The position numbers were made by a program, and so were the translations under genes. Shown piece by piece: positions 34,854 through 43,567 of a stretch of DNA of 64,000 nt (position 1 is the stretch's first letter; every line of letters begins with the position of its first letter). The notes under the pieces were generated by a model that was not told the DNA's origin, ran no database searches, and was given only the letters and a program-made list of their open reading frames with translations. The stretch is from assembly GCF_030124175.1 (NCBI RefSeq), contig NZ_JASKMT010000006.1, forward strand, positions 186,001 to 250,000. Reading direction: 5' to 3'. Source of the DNA: Streptomyces sp. 549. Its GTDB lineage: Bacteria > Actinomycetota > Actinomycetes > Streptomycetales > Streptomycetaceae.

Positions 34854-35594
34854 GTGATCCGACGGCACGAGCAGATCGCCGAGGAACTGCGCCGGGCGAT
34901 CGCCCGCGGCAGGTACCCGGTGGGCACCACCCTGCCGTCGGAGGCCGAACTCGCCGACGTGCACCAGGTCTCGCGCGGCACCGTGCGGCAGGCGGTGAGC
35001 GCCCTCCAGTCGGAGGGGCTGATCGGCTCGCGGCAGGGTGCCCGCCGGGTGGTGCTCTCCGCCGCGCCCAGCCAGTCGTTCGCCGAGCTGCGCAGCTTCG
35101 CCCAGTGGGCCCGCGCCGGCGGCCACCGCCCCGGCGGGCTGGTCCTGGAGTCGGCGGTGGGCTCCGCCACGGGCGAGGAGGCCACACTGCTGCAACTGGC
35201 CCCCGGGGCGGACGTGCTGCGCGTGCTGCGGGTGCGCACCCTGGACGGCTCGCCGGTGCTGCTGGAGCGCACGGTGTACGCGGGGTGGATCGCCCCTGCC
35301 GTGCAGGCCCTCGCGGACGACTGCGTCTCCGTCACCGAGCAGCTGTACGCCGACACCGGGCTGGTGTGCGCGCACGGCGAGCACCACATCGACGCGGTCG
35401 CCGCCGGCACGGTCGACGCGGCCCGCCTGTCGGTGCGGCGCGGCAGTCCGCTGCTGCGGGTGCGCCGGACCACGACCACGGCCGAGGGCCGTCCGGTGGA
35501 GAGTTCCGACGACCGCTACCGGCCCGGCTCGGTCGTCTTCACCGTGCGCAACTCCACCCAGGTGAACCCGCTCGCCCGCAACACGAGGTCCTGA
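34854..35594 (+). CDS. GntR-family (HutC/UTRA subfamily) regulator
   Basis: A 246-residue regulator. The N-terminal winged helix is classic (EELRRAIARGRYPVGTTLPS, ELADVHQVSRGTVRQAVSAL). The C-terminal UTRA effector domain, about residues 85-240, includes LLERTVYAGWIAPAVQAL and DDRYRPGSVVFTVRNST. The GTG start follows GAGGAG. UTRA domains sense sugar phosphates or similar small ligands. It stands alone before a HAD phosphatase, so its regulon is unclear. Confidence 0.85.
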   Translation: MIRRHEQIAEELRRAIARGRYPVGTTLPSEAELADVHQVSRGTVRQAVSALQSEGLIGSRQGARRVVLSAAPSQSFAELRSFAQWARAGGHRPGGLVLESAVGSATGEEATLLQLAPGADVLRVLRVRTLDGSPVLLERTVYAGWIAPAVQALADDCVSVTEQLYADTGLVCAHGEHHIDAVAAGTVDAARLSVRRGSPLLRVRRTTTTAEGRPVESSDDRYRPGSVVFTVRNSTQVNPLARNTRS

Positions 35595-35718
35595 GCCCAC
35601 CGGGCCCCGGGCCGCCCCGCCGGTCCCCAGCCGCTGTACGCCCGTCCCCGGACCGCCCCGCCCGTCCCTTCCGCCCCGCCCGTCCCGTACGCCTCCGCGC
35701 AGAATCGAGCGACGCCGC

Positions 35719-36438
35719 ATGCCCGCCTCCTTCCCTCCCCCTCCCCCTCAGGGCCGTCCCGTCCCGGGCCGTCCCGCCGCGCTGCTGTGCGACATGGACG
35801 GCACGCTTGTCGACACCGAGCACGAGTGGCTGCTGACCGTCGCCGAGCTGCTGGAGCATGTCGGGGCGGAGAAGGGCACCGGTGTTTCAGGGGTGACGGA
35901 GTTCGCGGGGTTGACGGTGGCTGACGCCGCCACCCGTGTGGCGGCATGCACCGTGTTGACCGAGGCGGACGCGGCCGGGCGGCTGGACGCGGAGTTCACC
36001 CGCCGGGTGGCCGCCGGGGTGCGGGTGCAGCCGGGCGCGCTGGAGCTGCTGGACGCCGCCCGCGCGATGGGGGTTCCGGTGGCGCTGGTGACCGCGTCGG
36101 AGCGGCCGGTGGCGGACCTGGTGCTGGCGGCGCTGGGCACCGAGCGGTTCGTGCTGTCGGTGGCCAACGGGGAGAGCGCCCGGGGCAAGCCCCACCCGGA
36201 GCCGTATCTGGCCGCCTGCACACGGCTCGGTGTCGATCCGGCGGACTGCCTCGCCGTGGAGGACACCCCCACCGGCGTACGGGCGGCTCTGGCGGCGGGC
36301 TGCCGGGTCCTGGCGGTGCCGTCGGTGCCGGGCATCGAGCCGGGCCCGCGCACGACGGTGACGGACTCGCTGCGCTCGGTGCGGCTGGCCGACTTCCCCT
36401 TCGACGCGCCCGCGGGCACGGCCCTGCCGCCGGCCTGA
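35719..36438 (+). CDS. HAD-family phosphatase
   Basis: A 239-residue haloacid-dehalogenase-type phosphatase. Motif I is LLCDMDGTLVDTEHEW near residue 22 (nucleophile Asp), motif II is LVTASERP near 124, motif III Lys is in ARGKPHPEPYLA near 155, and motif IV is DCLAVEDTPTGVRAA near 172. The helical cap lies between motifs I and II, as in beta-phosphoglucomutase-like enzymes. The first ~17 residues are Pro-rich. Likely acts on a phosphorylated metabolite; substrate unknown. Confidence 0.85.
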   Translation: MPASFPPPPPQGRPVPGRPAALLCDMDGTLVDTEHEWLLTVAELLEHVGAEKGTGVSGVTEFAGLTVADAATRVAACTVLTEADAAGRLDAEFTRRVAAGVRVQPGALELLDAARAMGVPVALVTASERPVADLVLAALGTERFVLSVANGESARGKPHPEPYLAACTRLGVDPADCLAVEDTPTGVRAALAAGCRVLAVPSVPGIEPGPRTTVTDSLRSVRLADFPFDAPAGTALPPA

Positions 36439-36472
36439 CCTGCGGCAGCGCCGTGGCAGCACAGCCGCGGCC

Positions 36473-36538
36473 ACAGGCCCGGTGACAGGCGACGACAGGC
36501 CCGGTGACACGCGATGGCAGGCCCGGCAACAGGCCGGT
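36473..36538. repeat. Degenerate 22-bp repeat, three copies
   Basis: ACAGGCCCGGTGACA-type units begin at 36473, 36495 and 36517. The first two are nearly identical and the third is degraded. They sit between the HAD phosphatase and the terminator before hupA. Confidence 0.8.
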
Positions 36539-36544
36539 GACAGC

Positions 36545-36585
36545 ACGACGGGGCGGCCACCCCTGTGGGATGGCCGCCCCGTCGT
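36545..36585. terminator. Bidirectional terminator between HAD phosphatase and hupA
   Basis: 36545-36559 and 36571-36585 are perfect 15-bp complements with an 11-base loop, 12 bases past the hupA stop codon and about 110 bases past the HAD phosphatase stop. Confidence 0.85.
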
Positions 36586-36597
36586 CCGTCGTGGGAC

Positions 36598-36879
36598 TTA
36601 CTTGCCCTTGGCGGCTTCCTTGAGCTTGGAGCCCGCGGAGACCTTGACGCTGTACCCGGCCGGGATCTGGATCGGGTCGCCGGTCTGCGGGTTGCGGGCG
36701 GTGCGAGCGGCGCGGTGCGTGCGCTCGAAGGTCAGGAAGCCCGGGATGGTGACCTTCTCGTCGCCCTTGGCGACGATCTCGCCGACGGTCTCGGCGAAGG
36801 CGGCCAGCACGGCGTCGGCGTCCTTGCGGGTCACCTCGGCGCGGTCGGCCAGGGCGGCCACCAGCTCACTGCGGTTCAT
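36598..36879 (-). CDS. hupA: DNA-binding protein HU
   Basis: A 93-residue HU/IHF-family nucleoid protein that bends DNA as a dimer. NRSELVAALADRAEVTRKDA begins the protein, FGxF-type VTIPGFLTFERTHRAA is at residues 43-58, and the arm NPQTGDPIQIPAGYSVKV is intact. The Lys-rich C-terminal tail of HupS-type proteins is absent, so this is the vegetative single-domain HU. The start is ATG 36879. Confidence 0.95.
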   Translation of the reverse strand: MNRSELVAALADRAEVTRKDADAVLAAFAETVGEIVAKGDEKVTIPGFLTFERTHRAARTARNPQTGDPIQIPAGYSVKVSAGSKLKEAAKGK

Positions 36880-37179
36880 AGTCTGTTACTCCCGTGTTCT
36901 TCTTGCCGATGAGGCGTGAGATCGAAGCCGATGCTGCCAGGGCGTTAGGACAATCCCCGGACCGGGTCTGCGCACAGACCCTCGCGCCCGGAACGCATCC
37001 TGCCCCCACCAGCGGCGGGAAAGCCAATCCGGCGCCCTGCCGGGCCCTGCCACAGCACCGGCGTTTCACCGCGGTGGCGCTCCCGGGCCCGAGGCCCGTC
37101 ACGTCTGCCGCAACCCTAAGCGCGCGGACGGCCCCGCAGGGCCCGCGACGCGCCGGGGATCAGGCGTTCGTGGCGGTGC

Positions 37180-38604
37180 TCACACCGTTTCGGAGCGGTC
37201 CGCGGCGGCCTTGGCGGCCTCCCGGACGGCGTCGGCCACCGCGCCGGCCACCTTCTCGTTGAAGACGCTGGGCACGATGTAGTTGGCGTTGAGCTCGTCC
37301 TCACCGACCACGTCGGCGAGCGCGCGGGCCGCGGCGAGCATCATCTCGTCGTTGACGGTCCGCGACTGGGCGTCGAGCAGGCCGCGGAAGACGCCCGGGA
37401 AGACCAGCACGTTGTTGATCTGGTTGGGGAAGTCCGAGCGGCCCGTGGCGACGACGGCGGCGGTCTGCCGTGCCACCGCCGGGTCCACCTCGGGGTCGGG
37501 GTTGGCAAGCGCGAAGACGATCGCGCCCTCCGCCATGCTGGCGACGTCCTCGGCGTCCAGCACGTTGGGGGCGGAGACACCGATGAAGACGTCCGCACCG
37601 GCGACGGCCTGCTTGAGCGTGCCGGTGACGCCCTCGGGGTTGGTGTTGTCCGCGATCCAGCGCAGCGCCGAGCCGTTGCCGTCGCCGGCCAGGTCGGCAC
37701 GTTCGGCGTGCACCACGCCGTGGATGTCGGCGACCACGGCGTGCTTGACGCCTGCGGCCATCAGCAGCTTCAGGATCGCCGTGCCGGCCGCCCCGGCGCC
37801 GGACATCACGACCCGCACCGCGCCGATGTCCTTGCCGACCACCCGCAGCGCGTTGTACAGGGCGGAGAGCACCACGATGGCGGTTCCGTGCTGGTCGTCG
37901 TGGAAGACCGGGATGTCGAGGGCCTCGCGCAGCCGGGCCTCGATCTCGAAGCAGCGCGGCGCGGAGATGTCCTCCAGGTTGATGCCGGCGAAGCCGGGCG
38001 CGATGGCCTTGACGATCTGCACGATGGCGTCGGTGTCCTGGGTGTCCAGGCACAGCGGCCAGGCGTCGATCCCGGCGAACCGCTTGAACAGCGCCGCCTT
38101 GCCCTCCATGACGGGCAGCGCGGCCTTGGGCCCGATGTTGCCCAGGCCGAGGACGGCTGAGCCGTCGGTCACGACCGCGACGCTGTTGCGCTTGATCGTC
38201 AGTCGGCGCGCGTCCTCGGGGTTCTCCGCGATCTGCGTGCACACCCGCGCCACGCCCGGCGTGTAGATCATCGAGAGGTCGTCGCGATTGCGAATGGGAT
38301 GCTTCGAGGTCATCTCGATCTTGCCGCCGAGGTGCATCAGGAAGGTCCGGTCGGAGACCTTGCCGAGGGCGACGCCCTCGATGCGGCCCAGCTCCTCGAC
38401 GATCTCCGCCGCGTGGTCGGTGGACCGGGCCGCGACCGTCACGTCGATGCGCAGGCGCTCGTGACCGGAGGCGGTGACGTCGAGGCCGGTGACGTGCCCG
38501 CCGGAGGATTCCACGACCGTGGTGAGCTGCCCGACCGAACTGCCCCCGGCCGGGACCTCCAGTCGGACGGTCATCGAGTACGAGACGCTGGGCGCCGTTG
38601 CCAT
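37180..38604 (-). CDS. Malic enzyme with N-terminal ACT domain
   Basis: A 474-residue oxidative decarboxylase that converts malate to pyruvate, linking the TCA cycle with pyruvate and supplying NAD(P)H. Residues 1-85 form an ACT domain (ESSGGHVTGLDVTASGHERL). The malic N-domain has SMIYTPGVARVC near residue 98. The NAD-binding domain has the metal and cofactor motifs FHDDQHGTAIVVLSAL near 224 and VVMSGAGAAGTAILKLL near 258. The start ATG 38604 follows GAGGGA. The ACT domain implies small-molecule allosteric control. Cofactor preference cannot be assigned safely. Confidence 0.9.
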   Translation of the reverse strand: MATAPSVSYSMTVRLEVPAGGSSVGQLTTVVESSGGHVTGLDVTASGHERLRIDVTVAARSTDHAAEIVEELGRIEGVALGKVSDRTFLMHLGGKIEMTSKHPIRNRDDLSMIYTPGVARVCTQIAENPEDARRLTIKRNSVAVVTDGSAVLGLGNIGPKAALPVMEGKAALFKRFAGIDAWPLCLDTQDTDAIVQIVKAIAPGFAGINLEDISAPRCFEIEARLREALDIPVFHDDQHGTAIVVLSALYNALRVVGKDIGAVRVVMSGAGAAGTAILKLLMAAGVKHAVVADIHGVVHAERADLAGDGNGSALRWIADNTNPEGVTGTLKQAVAGADVFIGVSAPNVLDAEDVASMAEGAIVFALANPDPEVDPAVARQTAAVVATGRSDFPNQINNVLVFPGVFRGLLDAQSRTVNDEMMLAAARALADVVGEDELNANYIVPSVFNEKVAGAVADAVREAAKAAADRSETV

Positions 38605-38861
38605 GGTCGTGTCCCTCTGCTGTTCCTGGATCGCTTGTTCGCGCGTGCTCCCGAATGGTCCCACCTACCGTCCGGTACGAGGTAACCACCCCGGAGTTCT
38701 GGAAATAAAGTTTCCACCATGCGAGAGGGCGTCAGCACCGGTGCCGCCACCACTCCTTAGCGGGAAATCTCCGCCGGGAATCCGTTCCGGGGGCCGTGCG
38801 GCGAATCCCACAGCCCTCAGGCTCTGCCTCGCACAGCCTCAAGACCTCCAGGAGCAGCAGC

Positions 38862-39164
38862 ATGGTCCAGGGAACCGTGAAGTGGTCCAACGCCGAGAAG
38901 GGTTTCGGCTTCATCGAGCAGGCGGACGGCGGACCTGACGTATTCGTCCACTACAGCTCGATCACCGGGAACGGCTACCGCAGCCTCGACGAGGCGGCGC
39001 GGGTGGAGTTCGAGATCTCGCAGGGCCAGAAGGGCCCGCAGGCGGACCAGGTGCGCGTCCTCGGCTGGCAGCGCTTGCAGGCGCGGACCGGGTGCAGGCG
39101 CGGACCTAGTGGAAGTAGGTGGCACCGACCCGCCAGCTCGCCTCGCGGCAAGTGGTCGCTCTGA
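38862..39164 (+). CDS. Cold-shock domain protein with stop-loss extension
   Basis: The first ~67 residues are a CspA-like domain that binds single-stranded RNA or DNA: RNP1 is KGFGFIEQ and RNP2 is DVFVHYS. The usual KWFN reads KWSN. Typical proteins end near residue 67-75; this one continues to 100 residues with a basic, low-complexity tail. A 17-bp duplication at 39076-39106 explains it: removing one unit makes the frame end in TAG after residue 75. The start ATG 38862 follows AGGAG. Confidence 0.85.
   Translation: MVQGTVKWSNAEKGFGFIEQADGGPDVFVHYSSITGNGYRSLDEAARVEFEISQGQKGPQADQVRVLGWQRLQARTGCRRGPSGSRWHRPASSPRGKWSL
39076..39106. repeat. 17-bp duplication at the cold-shock gene end
   Basis: TGCAGGCGCGGACC occurs at 39076-39089 and 39093-39106, offset by 17 bp. 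TAG directly follows the second copy but is out of the present frame. Confidence 0.95.
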
Positions 39165-39260
39165 GCGACGATGGTTGGGCCCGGGGGCATGGATCGGGCC
39201 GGTGCCAAGACCAGGCTAACAAACCCCCGCCCGAACTGTCTCCCGCGCGTGAACTGGGAC

Positions 39261-39316
39261 AACGCCCGGGAGCGGGCCGTCGACCCCGGAGGCGCAACGG
39301 CCCGCTCCCGGGCGTT
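39261..39316. terminator. 20-bp-stem bidirectional terminator
   Basis: 39261-39280 and 39297-39316 are perfect 20-bp complements around a 16-base loop. The element lies between the convergent cold-shock gene and helD, 27 bases past the helD stop. Confidence 0.9.
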
Positions 39317-39342
39317 CCGGGACGGGGAGCGGGCCCGCGCGC

Positions 39343-41670
39343 TCAGTCGCGGAGCAGGTCCGGCACTCCCTCGGCGTCGGGCAGGTCGCGCTCGGTCGCG
39401 ACGATCGACAGCTGCTGGGTGGCCCGGGTGAGGGCGACGTAGAGCACCCGCAGCCCGGCCGGCGACTCGTCGGCGATCTCCGCCGGGGAGACCACCAGCG
39501 TCGCGTCGTACTCCAGGCCCTTGGCCTCCAGGCTGCCAAGCGCCACCACCCGGTCGCCCAAGCCGTCCAGCCAGCGCGCGGCCTCCTCACGGCGGGTCAT
39601 GGCCACCACCACGCCCACCGTTCCGTCCACCTCACCGAGCAGCCGGGCGGCCTCCTCCCGCACGGCGGCGGCCAGTCCACCTGCCGTCGCCGTCACGAAG
39701 CGCGGCACCAGCCCGGTTGAGCGCACCGCGCGCGGCGGCTGCACGCCCGGCATGGCGAGCGCCAGAACGCGGGACGCCAGCTCGGCGACCTCGGACGGGT
39801 TGCGGTAGTTGACGGTCAGCTCGAAGCGGCGCCGGGGCCTGGCTCCCAGCGCCTCGTCCCGGGCCTCGGCGGCCTCCTCGGGGTCGGACCAGGAGCTCTG
39901 CGCCGGGTCCCCGACCACCGTCCAGGTCGCCTGCCGGCCGCGGCGGCCGATCATGCGCCACTGCATGGGGGTGACGTCCTGCGCCTCGTCCACGATGACG
40001 TGCGCGTAGTCGCGGCGCTCGTCCTCGGGCCGTTCGGCGCGTTCCGAGCGGTGCCGTCGGCGGGTGGGGTCGCGGTCGGCGAAGGTGCTCAGTTCGGCCA
40101 GGCCGGTGAGCTGGTCCAGCGGGTCGGCGACCCGCTTGCGCGGCCGGGCCGGGAGGCCGAGCAGGGTCTGGAGCTCGTCGAGCAGGGCCACGTCGTGCAC
40201 GGACAGCGGCCCGCTGCCCTGCGCGTCGAGGCGGGACAGCGAGCGGGCCAGCCGCCGGATGTCGCGGGGCGACAGGATGCGCCGCGCCCAGCGCCCCAGG
40301 CGCCGTTCGTCACCCATCGCGGCCAGCACCTGCCGGGGCGTCAGCTCGGGCCACCAGGCGTCGAGGAAGCCGGTGAAGTCGTCCTCGGTGGAGATGTCCT
40401 CGTCGAACGCCTCGCGGGCCTCCGCGGCGAGTTCGGGGTCGCTGTAGCGGCTGCGGGCGCCGGACTTCTCCCACAGCGCGTCCAGCAGCAGCCGCCGGGC
40501 GCGCGGGCGCAGCAGGTTGACGGGCGCGGTGCCGCCGAAGGCGGTCTCGCGGATGGCGGCCAGCCGGTCCGCGTCCAGTTCGACGCGGGCGCCGAACGCG
40601 ACGACGCGCAGCCGCTCCCCCGCCCCGGCGGCTGCCGCCGCGGCTGCGGCGCGGTCCTCCAGCGTGCCGCGCGCGGCCCGGCGCAGCACCTTGCACATCC
40701 GGCCCGAGCCCTTGACCCGGGCGACGGGCTGCGGGTCGTACACCTCGGCCTCGGCGCCCTCGACGAGCGAGCCGAGCGCGCGGATGGCGACCTGGCCCTC
40801 CTCACCGAGCGAGGGCAGCACGCCCTCGGTGTAGGACACCAGCAGCGGGGTGGGGCTGACGATGAGGATGCCGCCGGAGTAGCGGCGCCGGTCCTGGTAG
40901 AGCAGGTAGGCGGCGCGGTGCAGGGCGACGGCGGTCTTGCCGGTGCCGGGGCCGCCCTCGACCTCGGTGACGGAGGCGGCGGGCGCCCGGATCACCATGT
41001 CCTGCTCGGCCTGGATGGAGGACACGATGTCGCGCATGGCGTGCGTGCGGGCCCGTCCGAGCGCGGCCATCAGCGCGCCGTCGCCGACCACGGCGAGTTC
41101 CCGGCCGTCCAGCGCGGCCGTCACCTCCGGGCGCAGCAGGTCGTCCTCGACGCCCAGGACGCGGCGGCCCCGGGAGCGGATCACCCGGCGCCGGACGACG
41201 CGGCCCGGCGCCACCGGGGTGGACCGGTAGAAGGGCGCGGCGGCCGGTGCCCGCCAGTCGATGACCAGCGGGGTGTACTCGGCGTCGAGCACGCCGATCC
41301 GCCCGATGTGCAGCGTCTCGGCGATGTCGGCGGTGCCGTCCGGGCGCAGTGCGTCGTCGGCGGGCTCGACCGAGGTGAACGCCCCGTCCGGTCCGCGTTT
41401 GCCGTCCTTGCCGGCGAGCAGGTCGATGCGGCCGAAGAGGAAGTCCTCGAACTCGTTGTTGAGCCGGCTGAGGTGGACTCCCGCCTGGAACACCTGGGCG
41501 TCCCGCTCGGCGAGCGCGCCGGGCGTGCCCACCTGGGCACGCTTGGCGGCGTCGTCCATGAGGAACTCCGCCTCGTGGATCTTCTCCTCCAGACGGCGGT
41601 ACACCGCGTCCAGATGGGCCTGCTCACCGTTGACTTCGCGGTCACGCACGCCTGTGTCCTGCGCCTTCAA
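39343..41670 (-). CDS. helD: HelD-like RNA polymerase-associated ATPase
   Basis: A 775-residue UvrD/Rep-like helicase of the HelD type. It has an N-terminal coiled coil (YRRLEEKIHEAEFLMDDAAK), then IDWRAPAAAPFYRST near residue 115 and motif I EVEGGPGTGKTAVALHRAAY near 215. The DEAQD box is in HVIVDEAQDVTPMQWRMIGR near 575 and ALTRATQQLSIVAT near the end. HelD proteins remove stalled RNA polymerase from DNA, and the HelR variant protects it from rifamycins. I saw no rifamycin-associated element upstream. The start TTG 41670 follows AGAAGGGGG; GTG 41649 is an alternative. Confidence 0.85.
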   Translation of the reverse strand: MKAQDTGVRDREVNGEQAHLDAVYRRLEEKIHEAEFLMDDAAKRAQVGTPGALAERDAQVFQAGVHLSRLNNEFEDFLFGRIDLLAGKDGKRGPDGAFTSVEPADDALRPDGTADIAETLHIGRIGVLDAEYTPLVIDWRAPAAAPFYRSTPVAPGRVVRRRVIRSRGRRVLGVEDDLLRPEVTAALDGRELAVVGDGALMAALGRARTHAMRDIVSSIQAEQDMVIRAPAASVTEVEGGPGTGKTAVALHRAAYLLYQDRRRYSGGILIVSPTPLLVSYTEGVLPSLGEEGQVAIRALGSLVEGAEAEVYDPQPVARVKGSGRMCKVLRRAARGTLEDRAAAAAAAAGAGERLRVVAFGARVELDADRLAAIRETAFGGTAPVNLLRPRARRLLLDALWEKSGARSRYSDPELAAEAREAFDEDISTEDDFTGFLDAWWPELTPRQVLAAMGDERRLGRWARRILSPRDIRRLARSLSRLDAQGSGPLSVHDVALLDELQTLLGLPARPRKRVADPLDQLTGLAELSTFADRDPTRRRHRSERAERPEDERRDYAHVIVDEAQDVTPMQWRMIGRRGRQATWTVVGDPAQSSWSDPEEAAEARDEALGARPRRRFELTVNYRNPSEVAELASRVLALAMPGVQPPRAVRSTGLVPRFVTATAGGLAAAVREEAARLLGEVDGTVGVVVAMTRREEAARWLDGLGDRVVALGSLEAKGLEYDATLVVSPAEIADESPAGLRVLYVALTRATQQLSIVATERDLPDAEGVPDLLRD

Positions 41671-41788
41671 CGCGGGCCCCCTTCTGCTGTCACCCAGGGC
41701 AGCCGTTAACCGTACGCGACTGCGGAGGTGATGGCGCACACGGTAGGCGTGAAGGGGGCGCGCGTCGTCAGGTGGTCACGGTGGAGCG

Positions 41789-42487
41789 TCAGGCGGTCAC
41801 CGTGACGAGTTTCTCGCCTTCGATGGTGCGGACCTCGAAGCGGTCGATCTCGTCCCGCTCGTAGGCGGCCCCGCCGTGGTAGATGCGGGCCTTCTTCCAA
41901 CCGCCGCCCTCGGGCACCGCCCAGGTGGTGACGGTCTGCTCGGTGCCGTCCTTGCCGACCGCGACAAGCCCGCAGACGCGCGGCCCTGAGACGTTGGCCA
42001 GCTTGAGGGAGACCTCGGTGCCCCACTCCTTGTCGTTGAGCGAGACGACGGCGTCGGCCTTGGTGTTCGGATCGGTGGCGGTCAGTTTGTCGCCGCTCTC
42101 GAACATGGCTTGAACCGTACTGTTCTGCGGCGCCTGGTCGCCGCCGCCGAGCAGTGCGGCGCCGGCCAGCGGGCCGCCGACGACCAGTGCCGCGGCAGCC
42201 GCCACCAGGTACAGCCGGCGGCGCTTGCGCCCCCGGCGTTCGGCGACGACGGTCCCCATGAGGTTGTCCATCAGCTGCCTGCTGGGACGGGGGGTGAGGG
42301 AGGGGATGTCGGGGGCGGTGTGGCTGTACTCGGCCAGCAGCGGGCCGAGGCCCATCAGTTCTTCCAGCTCGATGGCGCAGCGCTGGCAGGCTGCGAGATG
42401 TTCCTCGAAGCGGGCCGCGTCGGCCGAGTCGAGCGCACCGATCGCGTATGCGCCGACGTCGGTGTGGTGCGCGGGCGGCGAGGTCAT
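41789..42487 (-). CDS. rsuA: Zinc anti-sigma factor (RsuA)
   Basis: A 232-residue membrane anti-sigma factor. The cytoplasmic ZAS motif is HLAACQRC near residue 30 (H-x3-C-x2-C). One transmembrane helix at about residues 90-112 (LYLVAAAAALVVGGPLAGAA) is followed by an outer domain of ~120 residues. Its ATG overlaps the stop of the sigma gene upstream, so the two are made together. It sequesters SigU until an unknown surface signal releases it. The rsuA/sigU naming relies on order beside helD, hupA and malic enzyme. Confidence 0.88.
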   Translation of the reverse strand: MTSPPAHHTDVGAYAIGALDSADAARFEEHLAACQRCAIELEELMGLGPLLAEYSHTAPDIPSLTPRPSRQLMDNLMGTVVAERRGRKRRRLYLVAAAAALVVGGPLAGAALLGGGDQAPQNSTVQAMFESGDKLTATDPNTKADAVVSLNDKEWGTEVSLKLANVSGPRVCGLVAVGKDGTEQTVTTWAVPEGGGWKKARIYHGGAAYERDEIDRFEVRTIEGEKLVTVTA

Positions 42488-43023
42488 GCTGTCACTCCTC
42501 TTTCCTCAAGCGAGAGCTTCATGGAGCGCAGCGCGTAGAAGACCCGGGAACGCACCGTTCCCGGAGGGACCTGGAGCACTGCCGCCGCCTCATTCACCGT
42601 TCGCCCCTTGAAGTACGTCTCGACCAGCGCCTCGCGGTGCGCGTCGGTCAAGTCTGACAAAGCTTCGGAGATCGTCATCAGGCGAAGTGCCCGATCTATC
42701 TCGTCCGCTGCCGGCATCGACTCCAGCGGAGCCGCGTCCACCTCCTGCGGCCGTGCCTGCCGGCTGCGGTGCCCGTCGATGACGATGCGCCGGGCAACCG
42801 TCACCAGCCACGGACGTATGGAGCCGGTTGCGCGTTGCAGTTGGTCCGCGTTGCGCCAAGCGCGCAGCAGGGTCTCCTGCACCACGTCTTCTGCCCGGTA
42901 ACGATCTCCGCCCACCAGTCTGAGGACGAATCCGAGCAGAGGCCCGGCGTGCTCGTCGTAGAGGGCCTTCATGAGGGCGTCGTCCTGCGACGTTCTGTCA
43001 GCCACGCAGGCATCCTCACTCAC
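42484..43023 (-). CDS. sigU: ECF sigma factor (SigU)
   Basis: An ECF sigma factor of about 179 residues. Region 2 is LYDEHAGPLLGFVLRLVGG, then YRAEDVVQETLLRAWRNAD. Region 4 is DAHREALVETYFKGRTVNEA, then LQVPPGTVRSRVFYALRSMK. In S. coelicolor SigU influences secretion of extracellular proteins. Start choices are GTG 43023 (after AGGGGG), GTG 43005 or ATG 42972; the first is taken. It is first in the sigU-rsuA operon. Confidence 0.88.
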   Translation of the reverse strand: MSEDACVADRTSQDDALMKALYDEHAGPLLGFVLRLVGGDRYRAEDVVQETLLRAWRNADQLQRATGSIRPWLVTVARRIVIDGHRSRQARPQEVDAAPLESMPAADEIDRALRLMTISEALSDLTDAHREALVETYFKGRTVNEAAAVLQVPPGTVRSRVFYALRSMKLSLEERGVTA

Positions 43024-43280
43024 GCTTGCCCCCTGGTCGATACCGTGCAACGTTTCTTGTCACACTCATACGCAGTCCTGGCCGGGGGCGTTCAGCGCCG
43101 ACCGGATTCGCCGTCGTCGACTTTCCGGCGGCCCGCCGGGGCACCGCCCCGTGCGGGCCGTCACCGCTGGTCAGGGGTGAGCCGGAGATGGTGGGCGGGG
43201 ACATGCGGTGAGAGGGCCGGGTGGACGCGGGCCCTGCGGAGTGCCCCCGCTCCGAGGGGGCCTCACCACACGAGCACGGA

Positions 43281-43310
43281 GTCCCCGTCAGCGAAGTCCC
43301 CGTCAGCGAA
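43281..43310. repeat. 15-bp exact tandem repeat
   Basis: GTCCCCGTCAGCGAA occurs at 43281-43295 and directly again at 43296-43310, in the 338-bp region upstream of sigU. That region (43024-43361) has no supported gene. Confidence 0.95.
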
Positions 43311-43330
43311 ACGACGGGGGACTCATGAAC

Positions 43331-43368
43331 GCGGGACAGCCCTCAGGGAGCGGGACAGCCCTCAGGGA
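43331..43368. repeat. 19-bp exact tandem repeat overlapping a stop codon
   Basis: GCGGGACAGCCCTCAGGGA occurs at 43331-43349 and 43350-43368. The second copy contains the stop codon (43362-43364, minus strand) of a small putative membrane protein. Confidence 0.95.
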
Positions 43369-43511
43369 GACGCCCCGCCGAACAGCAGCAGCAGGTGGCC
43401 AGTCAGGACCAGCCCGACAAGCAACCAGATGGTTGAGGTGCCCTGGTTCACCTTGTTGAGGAGTCCCAGGACTCCGAACGTGATGGCGAGGGGACCCAGC
43501 ACGATCGCCAC
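43362..43511 (-). CDS. Putative 49-residue membrane protein
   Basis: A small frame starting at GTG 43511 encodes two hydrophobic segments (VAIVLGPLAITFGVLGLL and STIWLLVGLVLTGHLLLLFG) joined by a polar NKVNQGT turn. It lies 56 bp downstream of the lipoprotein gene on the same strand. The ribosome binding site is weak, so it may be translated by coupling or not at all. Family unknown. Confidence 0.4.
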   Translation of the reverse strand: MAIVLGPLAITFGVLGLLNKVNQGTSTIWLLVGLVLTGHLLLLFGGASP

Positions 43512-43567
43512 TCCAGCTGTGATAGCGGCATCAGGAACAACCCGATTGCGGCCGGCACTCGGAGACC

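Noticed and set aside
41671-41788. Rifamycin-associated element upstream of helD
   Set aside because: I looked for the paired inverted repeat in front of the gene and did not find it, so a HelR resistance assignment is not supported.
43024-43060. ECF-type promoter (AAGAAACGTT...TATCGAC) just upstream of sigU, implying autoregulation
   Set aside because: It lies too close to the GTG 43023 start unless a downstream start is used, and the match is weak.
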